Below are positions 1 through 11,488 of a stretch of DNA of 25,220 nucleotides, piece by piece. The DNA lies in contig LSSK01000263.1 in the NCBI GenBank assembly GCA_001969505.1, positions 6,179 to 31,398 on the forward strand. Direction: 5' to 3'. Under the pieces are notes generated by a model, which saw nothing but the letters and a program-made list of their open reading frames with translations, searched no databases and was not told the origin of the DNA. Numbering within the stretch: position 1 is the first letter of the stretch; every line of letters starts with the position of its first letter. A program made the position numbers and the translations under genes. The stretch comes from Zancudomyces culisetae (lineage: Eukaryota > Kickxellomycota > Harpellomycetes > Harpellales > Legeriomycetaceae).

Positions 1-157
1 GGAAAAGGAAGAGGGGAAAAGGAAGGGGAGAAGGATATGGGAGGATATGGGAACAATAAAGGATGGAAAAAAATTCAGAAAGCGTAGTTTATAACTGATT
101 TACTTTCTAGAGAAATAAAACAAAACGAAAAACAAAAAAAAATATAAAAACAAATAG
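1..157. other. Purine-rich leader, unassigned (probably VPH1 intron or upstream exon)
   Basis: Positions 1-35 are pure purine on the + strand, followed by a perfect tandem copy of the 10-mer GGATATGGGA (33-42 and 43-52). Frame 1 is open to about position 83 but encodes only charged low-complexity residues unlike the V-ATPase N-terminus. From 100 to 157 the sequence is A-rich and ends in a TAG that may be the splice acceptor for the exon opening at 158. I cannot assign it firmly. Confidence 0.4.
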
Positions 158-2919
158 TTGAGTGAAAGAATATCTATGCACGAGCCTAGAACTAGGCGCA
201 GATATGGAGGAGGAGGAGGATCAAATACAGCGGGGAGAGAGAGTACACATGTCGAGCAAGATGTGTTGCTAGCTGACTTGGATCCTAACCGACTTCGAGG
301 GCGGTTTAGTAGTGATGAAGAGCAGGAATCGCTCTTAGAATCGAACACGGTACAGAATCATATTATATAGAGACAATTATAATAGAATACGAGCAAACAC
401 AACAATATTATTACAGATGCTATGTGGGGAGGAAAGAGGAGATAGTGGTGGGAGTGGGAGTGGGGGTAGCTAGATAACCAAATCTTGAGTGTGGATGGAG
501 TTTTTTTTTTGAAATGAGATTAAATGTGTATAAAAATATGAGAAGGGAGGAAAAGGCAAAGTAACATGAATTAAAATATGGAAAATAGATTCTGACGCAT
601 GGACAGGATGTGCAGGTACGAGCAGACACAGGAGCAAGGAGAAGGTCATCGGGATCAATGGCATTGTTGAACCGAAGAAACTCAATAGGAAGCTTGGAAG
701 ATTTGGGAGATGTGAGCGCGAGAATGAGAGCAGAGGGAGATGAGGCAGGGATAGAAGGAGGAGACGGAATGGGGGGAATGGGAAGAGCAATAGATGATAT
801 TAATGTAGGGTTTGTGGCGGGAGTGGTGAGACGAGAGCGGTTGGTAATAATGGAGAAGGTGTTGTGGAGAACACTTCGAGGAAACATATATATGGAGTTT
901 GTGGATGTAAAAGTACAGAGCCATCAGCAATATCTGTACGGAGAAAAGCAAGGAGGGGAAGAGGAGAGAGATATGAGTGTGTTTGTGATATTTGTACACG
1001 GACAAGTGATGCACGAGAGAGCCAGAAGAATAGCAAATAGTTTTGGAGCGAGAATTTATGAAATCAACAAAAATGCACAGCAGAGAGTAAATGATTACCA
1101 CGAGGTTGTAAACCGAAACAGAGAAATGAAAATAATTATGGAGCAAAACATTCAGGTGCAGCTGGAAGAGTTATACAACATATCAAGGGAAATAGAGACA
1201 TGGACGGTAGTAGCGCGTAAAGAAAAGGCAATCTACTATGCGATGAACCAGTTTAGCTATGACGAGGGGCGACAAGTATTGATAGCAGAAGGATGGACAC
1301 CGACGCGGGAGCTGGGAAATGTGAATGCGGCATTGCGGGCGGCAGTGGAGCAGGCAGACACCAATGCGACAGCAGTGATGAGCGAGCTTCAGACGGTGAT
1401 GGAGCCACCAACATATCTACGCACCAACAAGTTTACGCAGGGATTCCAGAACCTTATCAATTCATATGGAGTGCCGAAATACGGAGAAGTCAATCCAGGA
1501 ATATTTGCAGTGATAACGTTTCCGTTTTTGTTTGCAGTGATGTTTGGAGATTTGGGACACGGTGTAATGATGGCGGCGGCGGGGTTGGCGATGGTGATGT
1601 GGGAAGAGAAGCTGGGCAAGATCAAGTCGGAGGAATTCTCGATGGTGTTTTCGGGCAGATACATGATTCTGTTGATGGGGCTGTTTTCGACGGTGGTAGG
1701 CTTTGTGTATAACGACATGTTTTCGTTGGCACTAAATACGTTCAAGTCGGGATGGGAGGTGAGCCAAGGCCAGGTGAAGCGTGTGGATGGGTATGTGTAT
1801 CCAATCGGAGTAGATCCGGCGTGGCATCATGCGGATAATGGATTGTTGTTTTTGAATTCGTACAAGATGAAAATGTCGATATTGCTGGGAGTGGCACATA
1901 TGTTGTTTGGAATGGCTATGCAGGTGTACAACTCGCGGCATTTCCACAAACCAATCAACATCAAGCATGTGTTTGTTCCACAGATTATTTACTTCATGTC
2001 GATCTTTGGGTATTTGTGTTTTACGATTTTGTACAAGTGGTCGATAAACTGGTATGCTGTGGACAAGCATGGGAACTCGATATACAATTCACCGCCCAGT
2101 CTGTTGAACATGTTGATATATATGTTTTTGAATCCAGGGGTTGTAGATCCCAAGGATGAGTTGTATCCAGGCCAAGCCAACGTGCAGCTGTTGTTGTTGA
2201 TGGTGGCGGGATGTTGTGTGCCATGGATGTTGTTGGCCAAGCCATTGATTCTACGGGCTGAGCATAAGCGGATTGTAGAGAGTGGGTATGGAGTGCTAGG
2301 CGGAGTTAACCAAGAATCGATGGGAGGGCGGCTTAGTATGGTTGATGATGATGAGAGTGAGACAGGGATTAGTGGAGAGAATGTATTGGTGACAGCCAAT
2401 AGAAGAGCAGATGATTCATGTAGTAGTTTTGGGGATGAGATCTCGTCGTTGGAATTGGGAGCAGCAAATGGCAACAACGAAAATAATGGAAATGGAAATT
2501 CGAATTTGAATGGAAACTTGAGTGGAAATGGAGGAGTACATAGCGAGCAAGAGTTTAGTTTTGGAGACGTAATGATGGATTCGATAATCCATACGATAGA
2601 GTTTTGTCTTAGTGGGATTTCACATACGGCGTCATACCTTCGATTGTGGGCACTGAGTTTGGCACACGCACAGTTGTCGCAGGTGTTGTGGTCAATGACG
2701 ATAGAAAAGACGTTTGGGGCGGGGGCGAGTGGGGGGATATTTGGGATGGTGGGGATGGTTATTGGGTTTAGTATGTGGTTGACGTTGACAATATCGATAT
2801 TGATGGTTATGGAGGGGTTAAGTGCGTTTTTGCATGCGTTGCGTTTGCATTGGGTAGAGTTTAATTCAAAGTTTTATGAGGGTAGTGGAGAGATGTTTGA
2901 ACCATTTAAACTTTTTTGA
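158..2919 (+). CDS. VPH1: V-type proton ATPase subunit a (Vph1-like), 5'-partial, two exons visible
   Basis: This is the membrane subunit that forms the proton path of the vacuolar/endosomal V-ATPase. The proposed visible exons are 158-349 (no ATG in context, so it continues an upstream exon) and 589-2919, joined in phase 0 across a 239-bp intron (donor GTACAG, acceptor AATAG). Exon 2 aligns along its length with yeast Vph1 from the GFVAGV segment onward: LWRTLRGN, the ALIAEGW-like LIAEGWTP, TNKFTQGFQN, FPFLFAVMFGDLGHG, GRYMILLMG, then SHTASYLRLWALSLAHAQL, whose Arg (codon 2641-2643) is the residue essential for proton transfer in Vph1. It ends in LRLHWVEFNSKFYEGSG. The first ~150 residues of the family are missing, so the gene begins upstream of the window. 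An Asn/Gly-rich insert (about 2280-2560) enlarges the loop before FGDVMM. The gene converges on the myosin gene. Identity is certain; the 158-349 exon and its splice sites are inferred (about 0.6). Confidence 0.93.
350..588 (+). other. Proposed VPH1 intron
   Basis: The frame of the upstream exon stops at 368 and the downstream frame opens only after the TAG at 586-588. Splicing GT at 350 to AG at 588 joins the frames in phase 0. Acceptor AATAG matches the TAG acceptors of the other genes here; donor GTACAG is weak. An alternative acceptor is the CAG at 613-615, also phase 0. The intron holds a G-rich run (450-466). Confidence 0.5.
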
Positions 2920-2953
2920 TTGGATTGGATTGGATTGGATTGGATTGGATTGA
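2916..2953 (+). repeat. TTGGA pentanucleotide microsatellite at the VPH1 stop codon
   Basis: Six perfect TTGGA units (2920-2949) with partial units on both sides; the TGA stop at 2917-2919 is itself part of the repeat register. On the opposite strand the array reads as tandem CCAAT motifs, but it lies between two converging genes, so a promoter role is not implied. Confidence 0.9.
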
Positions 2954-3092
2954 TTAATAGTTAATAAATAAATAAAATTTAATAAAATAATAAAGCATAA
3001 TAAAGTATGGTATAATTAATATAATATAATTAATATATCAAGAAATATATCAAAAGTTAAAGAAAAAAGAAAGAAAAAAAAAGAGGGAGAGA
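2954..3092. terminator. Shared 3' region of converging VPH1 and myosin genes
   Basis: Only 173 bp separate the VPH1 stop (2919) from the myosin stop (3093). The interval is almost pure A/T with several AATAAA-like hexamers on the + strand between 2960 and 3005, consistent with a polyadenylation region. The functional role is inferred from position and composition. Confidence 0.5.
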
Positions 3093-6000
3093 TTATTTTC
3101 TTAGAGCGACTAGTTCTTTTTGTAACATGGCGATTTGATCATTCAGATCGACAATCATTCGATCCTTGCGTTTCTTTTCGACGACCAAGATATCATTATT
3201 ATTTTCCAATTCGGACAGATTAGTTTCCATGCGTTTGAGTTTATTGCCCAATTTCATGTATTCCGAAATCATCCGCGCCTTGTTTTTTTCGTATTCTGCG
3301 ACTTGGGTTTGTAATTCGCGTAGTTGTCTGGATGTCCTTGATACTTCAATATCGTTTATACTTATGTTTGTGTTTGTGTTTGTATTGCTGTTACTGTTTG
3401 AAATTATTGATCTGGCTAATGATGAACTACTATCATTACTATGTCGATGGTTATTATTACTATTACTATTGTTGGCATCATAATCCGGATTATTCAAACC
3501 ACTACTACTACCACCTCCACCTCCACCTCCACCACCAACTAAAATCGATGGTGTCGGTGGTTTAGGAATTCCCATAGCACTAACATCCAATTTATGGTAC
3601 CGTTTCGCACTCATACTACTTGAATGGACCAGCTTAGCTTCAAGATCCATAACCTGGCGTTTCAGCTGCTTGTTTGAACTTTCCAACGCATGGTTCTGTC
3701 GTGCCATTTCGGTACTCGCCGATCTCTCCCGCTTCAACGCCGCCTGTAACTCCTCTACTTGCGCACTGTACTTGTCTTGTCGCGTACTCAACACGGCACT
3801 ACGCTCATCACTCTCGCTCACTTGCAACCGTAGCCGCTTCAGCTCATCCTCAAGTTGTAGTGCAGCCTGCTCGGCCTTATGCCGTGCATTGCTAACCTGC
3901 ACATACTTGTCCTGAATCACACCAATTCGCTCCTCCAGCCGTACCTTGGAAGCATGTGCCTCTGCCAGTGCCGACTCCAATGCTTGCACTCGCAACGTCG
4001 TACTCTCTAATTCTAACCGCATCCCGCTGGCTTGTGACTCATTGGCTTTGGCAGCATCGCGTGCTGATTCGTATGCTGGCGCCAATTCCTCAAGCTTATC
4101 GACAGCATGGGATAGCTCCTTTTTGAGAGCAGAATTTTCGGCCACCAGACGGTCAGAATCTATATTGGCAGCAACCAGTTTATTGTCCAGTTGGATGTAC
4201 GACTCTCGAAGAGCCAAGTGTTCCTTGTTGAGAGAATCCAATTCATTCGCCAGCATCTCCATCTCGACCTGGTACTTGGCACGCAAACTATCTAGGGCTG
4301 TGTCGTGATCTTCAATATCTAAACGATGTCGCTCACTAACCGCCTCAACTTCTCGCAATAAATGTTCTCGCACTGCTTCGGTTTCTTTTCCTTGGTCCTT
4401 GAGCTCATCAACAATATTCACCAATTCATTATATCGGTTCTTCAACTCCAAAAGCTCACTCTCTGCCATATCTCGCGCAGCAGTGACTTCCTGAACATTT
4501 GCCAGTGCCTCTTGTAGCTGATTTTCCATGTCCATATTACTCTTTTCCAACCGATGTAGTTTGGATTCGCTATCGTCAGAAAATAACCTAGCATCCTCCA
4601 GCTTTTTATTCAGCGCATCAATGGTTTGTTCAAGAGTCTGGATATGCACACCACTGGTTTCAGATGCCCGTTTTTCATCTTTTAGTTGTCGTGAAAGTTG
4701 GTTCATATCAGATGTCAAAACATCACAGTCACGAGATTTGCGCTCAACCTCGGCCTTGAGTTGGTTGTTCAAGACCTGCAAATCGTTGTAGGCCAAATCC
4801 AGTTCTGTCAAGTACGTCTGTTTATCTTCAGCATCTTGTTGAGCAACCCTCAGAGCTGCTTTTAGCTCCAAACAACTTTCTTCCAGCTTGGTAATGTCCC
4901 GGTCAATCAGCGACCGAGTACCTTCGTTTTTGAGTTCCAACTCCTTCATATTCTCCACCATTCGTGTACTCTGTGACAGCCCTATCTTTAGGTTTTCCAA
5001 TTCGTGTTCATAAGACGTAATTGCAGACCGCAAATCCTTGTTTTCCTTTTGTAATCCAATAACTTTGGTTTCCATCTTGTTGCGAGAATCAAGATGGAAT
5101 GCAGCCTCAGCGGTAATCTCCTCAATCCTCCGTTCGGCCTGCCGAATCTTCCGACTGTTCAGCTCGCTTTCGGTCTGCAACTTCTCCAAACTCGTCTGCA
5201 ATATATTCGATTTGTGTTCGTGTCGACTAGCCAGTGCCTCATAATCTGACAATGACTTTTTCTGGATCTCCAGCTGCATCTTTGATTCTGTCAAACTATT
5301 ATTCAGACTATGAATCTGTTGTCGCAACTTGTTCTCCTCATCATGGTCAAACACTGATCGGTTGTCTATAGACTCTTGCAACGTCTTCAGTTCCTGTGTC
5401 AATTTTGCCACTTCCAACTGCGCCTCCACTCGTAACGCATTTTCCTCATCAAGCTTTTCTCCCATCTCGTTGATTTCCTCCATCAACAACTTGCGGCTCT
5501 CCTCAATCACCACTGCCTTGGCATCCACCTCCGCCTCAATTCGGCGCCGGAACTCATCCTGTTGCTCCTCCCACCGCCGCTTGATTTCCTCTGCCGCAAC
5601 CCGCGAGTTCTTCTCCAGCTCTAATTGCCGTTTCAAATCTGCTACCTCAGACTCCAAACTCGTCCGCTTCTTCTCCAGCTCATGTACGCTCCGTGTTCCA
5701 TCTCCAATCTCGCTAATCAGATTCCTCAACTCCTTGTCCAGCTTTTGCTTGCTGTCATTCAACATAGAAAGCTTGCTATCCCGAACGTTAATTTCACCCT
5801 GAAGCTCGCGCGACTTGTTTTCTAGAGATTCTACAGCTCCAGCTGTTTGCTCAAGCTTGGACTCGACATCCTGAACTTGCTCCTTGTACTTCTCGATTTC
5901 TTCACTCAACAACTCGTTTTGTTTCATCAACTCACTACTGAGCTTTTGTTCTTTTTCTAGCAACAATGAAAGATCAGAAATCTCTTCAGTAAATTTGCTT

Positions 6001-9000
6001 TTGGATTTTTCAGCCATATGCGTTCGTGACTCCAACTCTTCATATGCCTTTCTCAAATCCTCAAGCTCAGAATGAACCGCCGACCTTGTCTCCTCAATAT
6101 GTGTTTGATGTGTCGATGACATTTCGTTAATTGTTTCAATAAGCTCATTCAGCTCGTTGTTTTGTGACTCGATCGTTTTCTTCAACTGCTCATTCTCTGT
6201 CTCTCTTTCATTGACCATCTTTTTCATATCCTCTACTACCGTTTTGAAATCAACCACTTCGCGTGTCAATGTATTTCTAACATTCTCATGGTCAGTACTA
6301 GACATTTTGACACTTTCCAATTTACTCTCCAAATCTTTCACGCTGGCATTAGCAGCCTGAAGCTCCTTTTCAATAATTTCATTCTGTGACTTGAGATCTT
6401 CAGCTTCTGCTTTGGCCTGTTCATAATCAAACTGCGACTGTTCAACCAACTCCAACGCATCTGACAACTGCTTCTTCACTTTGCCTACATCAGACTGAAT
6501 TTCATACTCTCGCTGCGCACTCTCGTCAGCATTGTTGCACATTTCTTCTACCGACTTGCTCAATGCGCTGTTGGTCTGCTTGAGCGTCTCCAGTTCTTGA
6601 GTCTTTTGATCTACCATCATCTTTAGCTCCGAAATCTTGGCCGAATCGTTCTTTCGTGTCTCGTCAAACTCACCCTGTATCTGCGCCAACGAACTCTTCA
6701 AATGCTCTGTTTCACGTTCCAGCATGTTTCGCAACTCTGCCTCACTCGTGCTACTACCTGCATGCTGCTCAACTAGCTCTCGCATAGTGTTCAACTCGTT
6801 CTCCGTTCGCTGCAAACTATCCCTTAACCTCTCCTTTTCTCCCATCACACTCTCCAGCTGCGATGTCAATGATCCTATCTGGCTAGCTGCACTTGCTTTG
6901 AGCTCTAGCTGTACCGCCGCCTCGCGGTCCCTAGACTCAATCTCCGACTTCATGGCCTTTTTAGTCTCTGTAAGCTGTTCGTGAACAAGCTCAAGTGCCT
7001 TTTTGTAATGTTCAGCTGCTTCCACCGCGTCATTCTGCTCTTTAATTGCAATGTCCACCTCTTCCTCCAATTCCTTGATTCGACTATTCACAATTTCATG
7101 CTGTGAACTAACATTCTCCTTCTCCTGGCCCAAGATTGTGATTCGCTTCTCCAACTCTTCAACCAATGCTGATTTCTGCTCATAGTCCAAAGTTGCTCGC
7201 TCTGCTCTCTCCTTGTACTCCTTAACTGTTCTCTCCAACTCATCTACCTGTGTCTTTTCGACCTCTCGAGTATTCAACAATTCTCTACTAGCCTGGCTTT
7301 CCTCCTCCATCTTCTCCTTCAGCTCTTCTATTGATTTTTTCAACTCTTCGTTTTCTTTTGCCAGCTCTTCATATTGTGTTTCTATGCTTGCAATCGCATC
7401 AGTATGTTCTTTTAGATCTTCCTCCAGTTTGCTTTCTCTCTCTCGAGTTCTCTTTAATACTTCTTCTTGATCCAAAAACGCACTCCTCTCGGACATCAAC
7501 ATTCTCTCCAACTCCTCTTTTTTGCTATTCCATTCATGTAGCTGCTTCTCTGCACTTTCCCTTTCTACCTTTTCAGCATCTGCCTTTTTCTTCCACTCCG
7601 CAATCTGATCCTCTTTCTTCTTCAACTCTTCCTCAACCCTAGTCACCTGCAACAACGGCTTGACTTTCTTGTATATATTCCACCACGGCCATTCAATCAG
7701 CTGATTGTACAACAATGCGTTTTTCTGTATAACTCGGATCGCTTTGGCCTGTTCAATCCTTCGGTTGTACATTGTCCTTGCGATTTTCCCTCGTGCCATC
7801 GCCTGAAACTGCGTTATTATTGCCGAAAGCTTCAAATCTCGGATTTCTTCAAGTGCTGCCAATTCTCCAGCTCGGAAAAACACTTTGGTGTTTCCAAGTC
7901 GGTACATCGAGGAATCCAAATTTAGCGATTCCAATATCAACTGAACAGCTTGCTTTGAATCAACAAACCTCTCTCTTGGCACAACATGTGGTGCTAAAAT
8001 CTCATACCGCTGTCTAAACTCTGTGAATGCCTCTCGGTTTGGAAACCCTTGTCGAGTAATCCGAATCCCCTCAAGCACTCCGTTACACCGCAATTGCTCC
8101 AGTACAAGTCTGGTATCTATCTTTCCTGCCCTCTTTTCTGTGTTGGGAACTATACACCGCACAAAATGTGGCTCGGTGCTATTGAGCTGCGTCATCAGCA
8201 GATTCAACTGTTCTTTATGCCGCATTGCTACCGTCCTAAACCCTGCCCTACCAAACGTTCTTGAAAGCCCCCCAGTTGATTTTGTCAATGTCGATGACGA
8301 TGTCGGCTCTTGTTCATAGTCACTAAACATTTGTGCCACAAATGGTTCGTTGGATTTGGCTAGTAACCTGCAAACACTTTCGTTCAATGCGTCCTTGTTC
8401 TTCTCCAGCCATCCCGATGTATCATATTCAACCTGTGATGCATAATGCTGGATACTAAAGCCCATGTTAAACCTTGGCTGTCCATATTTACTGGATTTGC
8501 CCGACCAAAGACCGTGTAGCTTTTCCGTAAAGCTCCTGTCTGTAGCCTTTGGCAGCACACACTCTTCATCCAAACACGAAAATACCCCCACTGGTTGCGA
8601 CTTGTCAATCAACTCTATGGTCGGCTTGAGATCAAGTCCGAAATCTATAAACTCCCAGTCTATTCCCTCTCGGCGGTACTCTTCTTGTTCCAGTATAAAC
8701 ATATGGTGGTTAAAATACTGTTGCAGCCGCTCGTTTGTGTAGTTGATACACAGCTGCTCAAATGAATTGTTTTCCAGAATTTCAAATCCAGCTATATCCA
8801 ACACTCCTATATACTTTGTACTTGTCAAAGTTCGGTTAAGCTTTTTATTGATTTTCTTCACTATCTCCCCAAACATCCGTTCATAAAGCCCCTTAGCAAG
8901 CGCCTCCACCGAATACATAACCTGGTCCACATTTCGCGACTGTGTTACCCAGTCCTTTCCTGCAAGTATACGTGGCCTCAACAACGCCTTGGTAAACTCT

Positions 9001-11157
9001 GCTAGCGACACTCCAAGCACATGACTAACCTTTTCTGCAGATACTTGCCCCTTGAGTATAGCTTCCTCGCCTCTAGTTGCTTGGAACTGTATATTTCCCA
9101 TATTCAATATTGCTGATAGCACTTTATATAGCTCCAACCTCTGCTCCTCTGTAAATCCCGTCATTTCAAGTGCACCTTGTAGCTCCTCGAATTCTTTTGC
9201 ATCATCCACTCCAACTATTGTCTCTCGACACTTCTTGGTAAATTCATAGTCACCCGCTTGTCCCTCAAGCAATATTTTTTCCTTCAACTCTTTGCTTCCT
9301 CCCTTGAGAAGTTGGAAAAATATATGGAAATTTCTCTCATGCTCCGATTGCCGCGTAACTCGAAGTTTTTCAAGTAAATAGTACTCTATGTTTGCTCCAA
9401 CTATTGTTCCACCCTCATTGAACTCTATCCTAATAAATTTACCAAACCTTGAACTGTTGTTGTTTCGAATTGTTTGTGCATTTCCAAATGTTTCCAAAAT
9501 AGGATTTGTGCTCAAGATCTGCTCCTCCAAGTTGTCACTCTGACTTTTTTGGATCTGTGATAAAGGCGCCGTCTGCGTCAGATAGTGAATGACCTTTTTT
9601 GTATTTTCTGTCTTTCCAGCTCCTGATTCACCCCTATTAATTTCAAAGTATCATTGTTTTTTATTATTATTATTCGTTAAGCTGTCTACCCTCGTTATAA
9701 ATTATATTCTGATATCTATTCTATTGTATTCTATTACATCAAAGTTATCCTACTAATAAAATGCAAGATAATAAAACTCAATAACTTACGTTATAAGTAT
9801 GGATTGACTTTCTCGTGAAAATAACAGAGCTTGATATGCCGAATCGGCCACTGAGTAGATATGTGGTGCCACTTCATCTCTCCGCTTGTTTCGATATAAC
9901 GCTATAAATTCGGCATTATAAATGGATAGATTGTAGTATGGATTTACTGCAACCAAGAATGGGCCCGAATACGTATATATCAGCCCATTCGAGTATCTCT
10001 GCTTCAGGTTGTGTACGACCGACGCTTCATTCAAATATCCCAAGTCTGCCATATCCTCTTTATTATCAAACTTTGGTGGATTCACCTTTTCTGTAAGATT
10101 GATGTCTATGTCAATATCCTATTTTTATATATTTTACGAATTAGTTGTATTTAAACCATNNNNNNNNNNNNNNNNNNNNNNNNNNNNNNNNNNNNNNNNN
10201 NNNNNNNNNNNNNNNNNNNNNNNNNNNNNNNNNNNNNNNNNNNNNNNNNNNNNNNNNNNNNNNNNNNNNNNNNNNNNNNNNNNNNNNNNNNNNNNNNNNN
10301 NNNNNNNNNNNNNNNNNNNNNNNNNNNNNNNNNNNNNNNNNNNNNNNNNNNNNNNNNNNNNNNNNNNNNNNNNNNNNNNNNNNNNNNNNNNNNNNNNNNN
10401 NNNNNNNNNNNNNNNNNNNNNNNNNNNNNNNNNNNNNNNNNNNNNNNNNNNNNNNNNNNNNNNNNNNNNNNNNNNNNNNNNNNNNNNNNNNNNNNNNNNN
10501 NNNNNNNNNNNNNNNNNNNNNNNNNNNNNNNNNNNNNNNNNNNNNNNNNNNNNNNNNNNNNNNNNNNNNNNNNNNNNNNNNNNNNNNNNNNNNNNNNNNN
10601 NNNNNNNNNNNNNNNNNNNNNNNNNNNNNNNNNNNNNNNNNNNNNNNNNNNNNNNNNNNNNNNNNNNNNNNNNNNNNNNNNNNNNNNNNNNNNNNNNCCA
10701 GTCTTGATTATTTCCGCAATAATACCTTTTGGTAGTCGCCGAATATCACTGGTTTTAAACCCCTACCTCCCCGATTTCCCCTTTACGACACAATACGCAT
10801 GTATTTATCTTATAATAGACAAGGGTTCAGCGGAAAAAAAAACAGCTTAGTACTTACCATGCCATTCATGAGGTGTATCTTGGCTATCCCATCAAGCTCT
10901 TCAATTATGTATCCTGCTATATACCCTTCCTTTTCGTCAGGCACCCATACCCATTTCTTTTCTGTAAAATTCACCTGCGACTGATCAAAAATATTCTGTG
11001 TGCTCATCAGAAACGATGTAGGTGTCGCTGACGATGAGGATCGGTGTGTTGACATGAATGACCCTGTGAAATTGACATTTTCGTCAAATACGGCATTGGC
11101 ATTCTTCATAAATCTACGGAGTGCCAATACCGACGGGCCTTTATTACCTATTGACAT
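3093..11157 (-). CDS. MYO1: Conventional myosin-II heavy chain, complete, three exons
   Basis: Actin-based motor of the cytokinetic ring. Exons are 11157-10858, 10118-9790 and 9633-3093, with introns GTAAGT...TAG in both cases; the sum is 7170 nt, or 2389 residues plus stop. Order: SH3-like domain (~67-97, [17 protein letters not shown]), P-loop GESGAGKT (211-218), switch [10 protein letters not shown] (268-276), switch II DIAGFE (489-494), actin-binding HFVRCIVPN, relay/converter [20 protein letters not shown], a single clear IQ-like segment (~812-834), a WPWW/KPLL neck end near 858-871, then a continuous heptad coiled coil to about 2215. A disordered linker (2216-2308; Gly9, Asn/Ser/Thr runs) precedes a terminal 81-residue coiled coil. 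The ATG at 11155-11157 is the start. Length resembles filamentous-fungal myosin II rather than yeast Myo1 (~1930). Intron 2 cuts the Thr codon just before the P-loop. Which lineage-specific name applies is less certain than the class. Confidence 0.96.
3353..3540 (-). repeat. Coding low-complexity tract in myosin tail
   Basis: Trinucleotide-like repeats encode Gly9 (about 3511-3537) and Asn/Ser/Thr runs, splitting the coiled-coil tail from a terminal 81-residue coil. The codons stay in frame, and the repeat nature suggests length variation between strains. Confidence 0.85.
9634..9789 (-). other. Myosin intron 2 (splits the codon before the P-loop)
   Basis: 156-bp intron with donor AC|GTAAGT and acceptor TTAATAG|G. 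Splicing restores Thr-Gly-Glu-Ser-Gly-Ala-Gly-Lys-Thr, the invariant myosin Walker A region, which verifies both junctions. Confidence 0.95.
10119..10857 (-). other. Myosin intron 1, containing the assembly gap
   Basis: Donor ATG|GTAAGT and acceptor AAATAG|GAT, both phase 0. Splicing joins HLMNGM to [17 protein letters not shown], which has the same spacing between the SH3-like strand and the NPPKF motif as animal non-muscle myosin II. No coding sequence is therefore lost in the run of N. Confidence 0.9.
10160..10697. other. Assembly gap (538 N)
   Basis: Unknown bases. They fall wholly inside myosin intron 1, so the true intron length is uncertain. Any reading frame across the N run is meaningless. 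Confidence 1.
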
Positions 11158-11404
11158 TCTTCGTAACCCTTTATATCTTTTCCTGTGTTACTATCACCTG
11201 TTGTATTGTCTTTATTTATTTTTTAGCGTCCACTTTTCTATACGTAAATGCAATTCATTCACCTTATTTTTGTATATCCTTTTCTTGTTCTTTTAGTTTA
11301 TTTTTCAAATGCTATGAAACAGTACTTCGTATGTACTTTTGCTACTCTTTACTAGTCTTGATATTGTTAATATATTATTGTTTTCAGGTATAAAAAAATG
11401 TAAC

Positions 11405-11488
11405 TAACAAAACGAAAACGAAAACCAAAACTAAAACTAAAACAATAACAATAACAATAACAAAACAATAGCACAAAAACACAAAAAA
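11405..11488. repeat. A/C-rich degenerate hexamer tract
   Basis: Runs of AAAACN units followed by three AACAAT-like units and more A/C-rich sequence, about 250 bp upstream of the myosin ATG. On the transcribed strand of myosin this is a T-rich tract, a composition common in fungal promoters and 5' UTRs; the role is inferred. Confidence 0.6.

Noticed and set aside
3166-9249. Many + strand open frames opposite the myosin gene
   Set aside because: Antisense shadows of coiled-coil codons (Ser/Leu-rich); the minus-strand myosin accounts for all of them.
10009-10735. Long + strand open frames across the N run
   Set aside because: Open only because N codons are not stops; the flanks belong to myosin intron 1 and exon 2 on the other strand.
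10090-10858. Mini-exon of myosin hidden in the assembly gap
   Set aside because: The CAG acceptor at 10091 would require it, but the AATAG acceptor at 10119 joins exon 1 in frame with the right residue count, so no hidden exon is needed.
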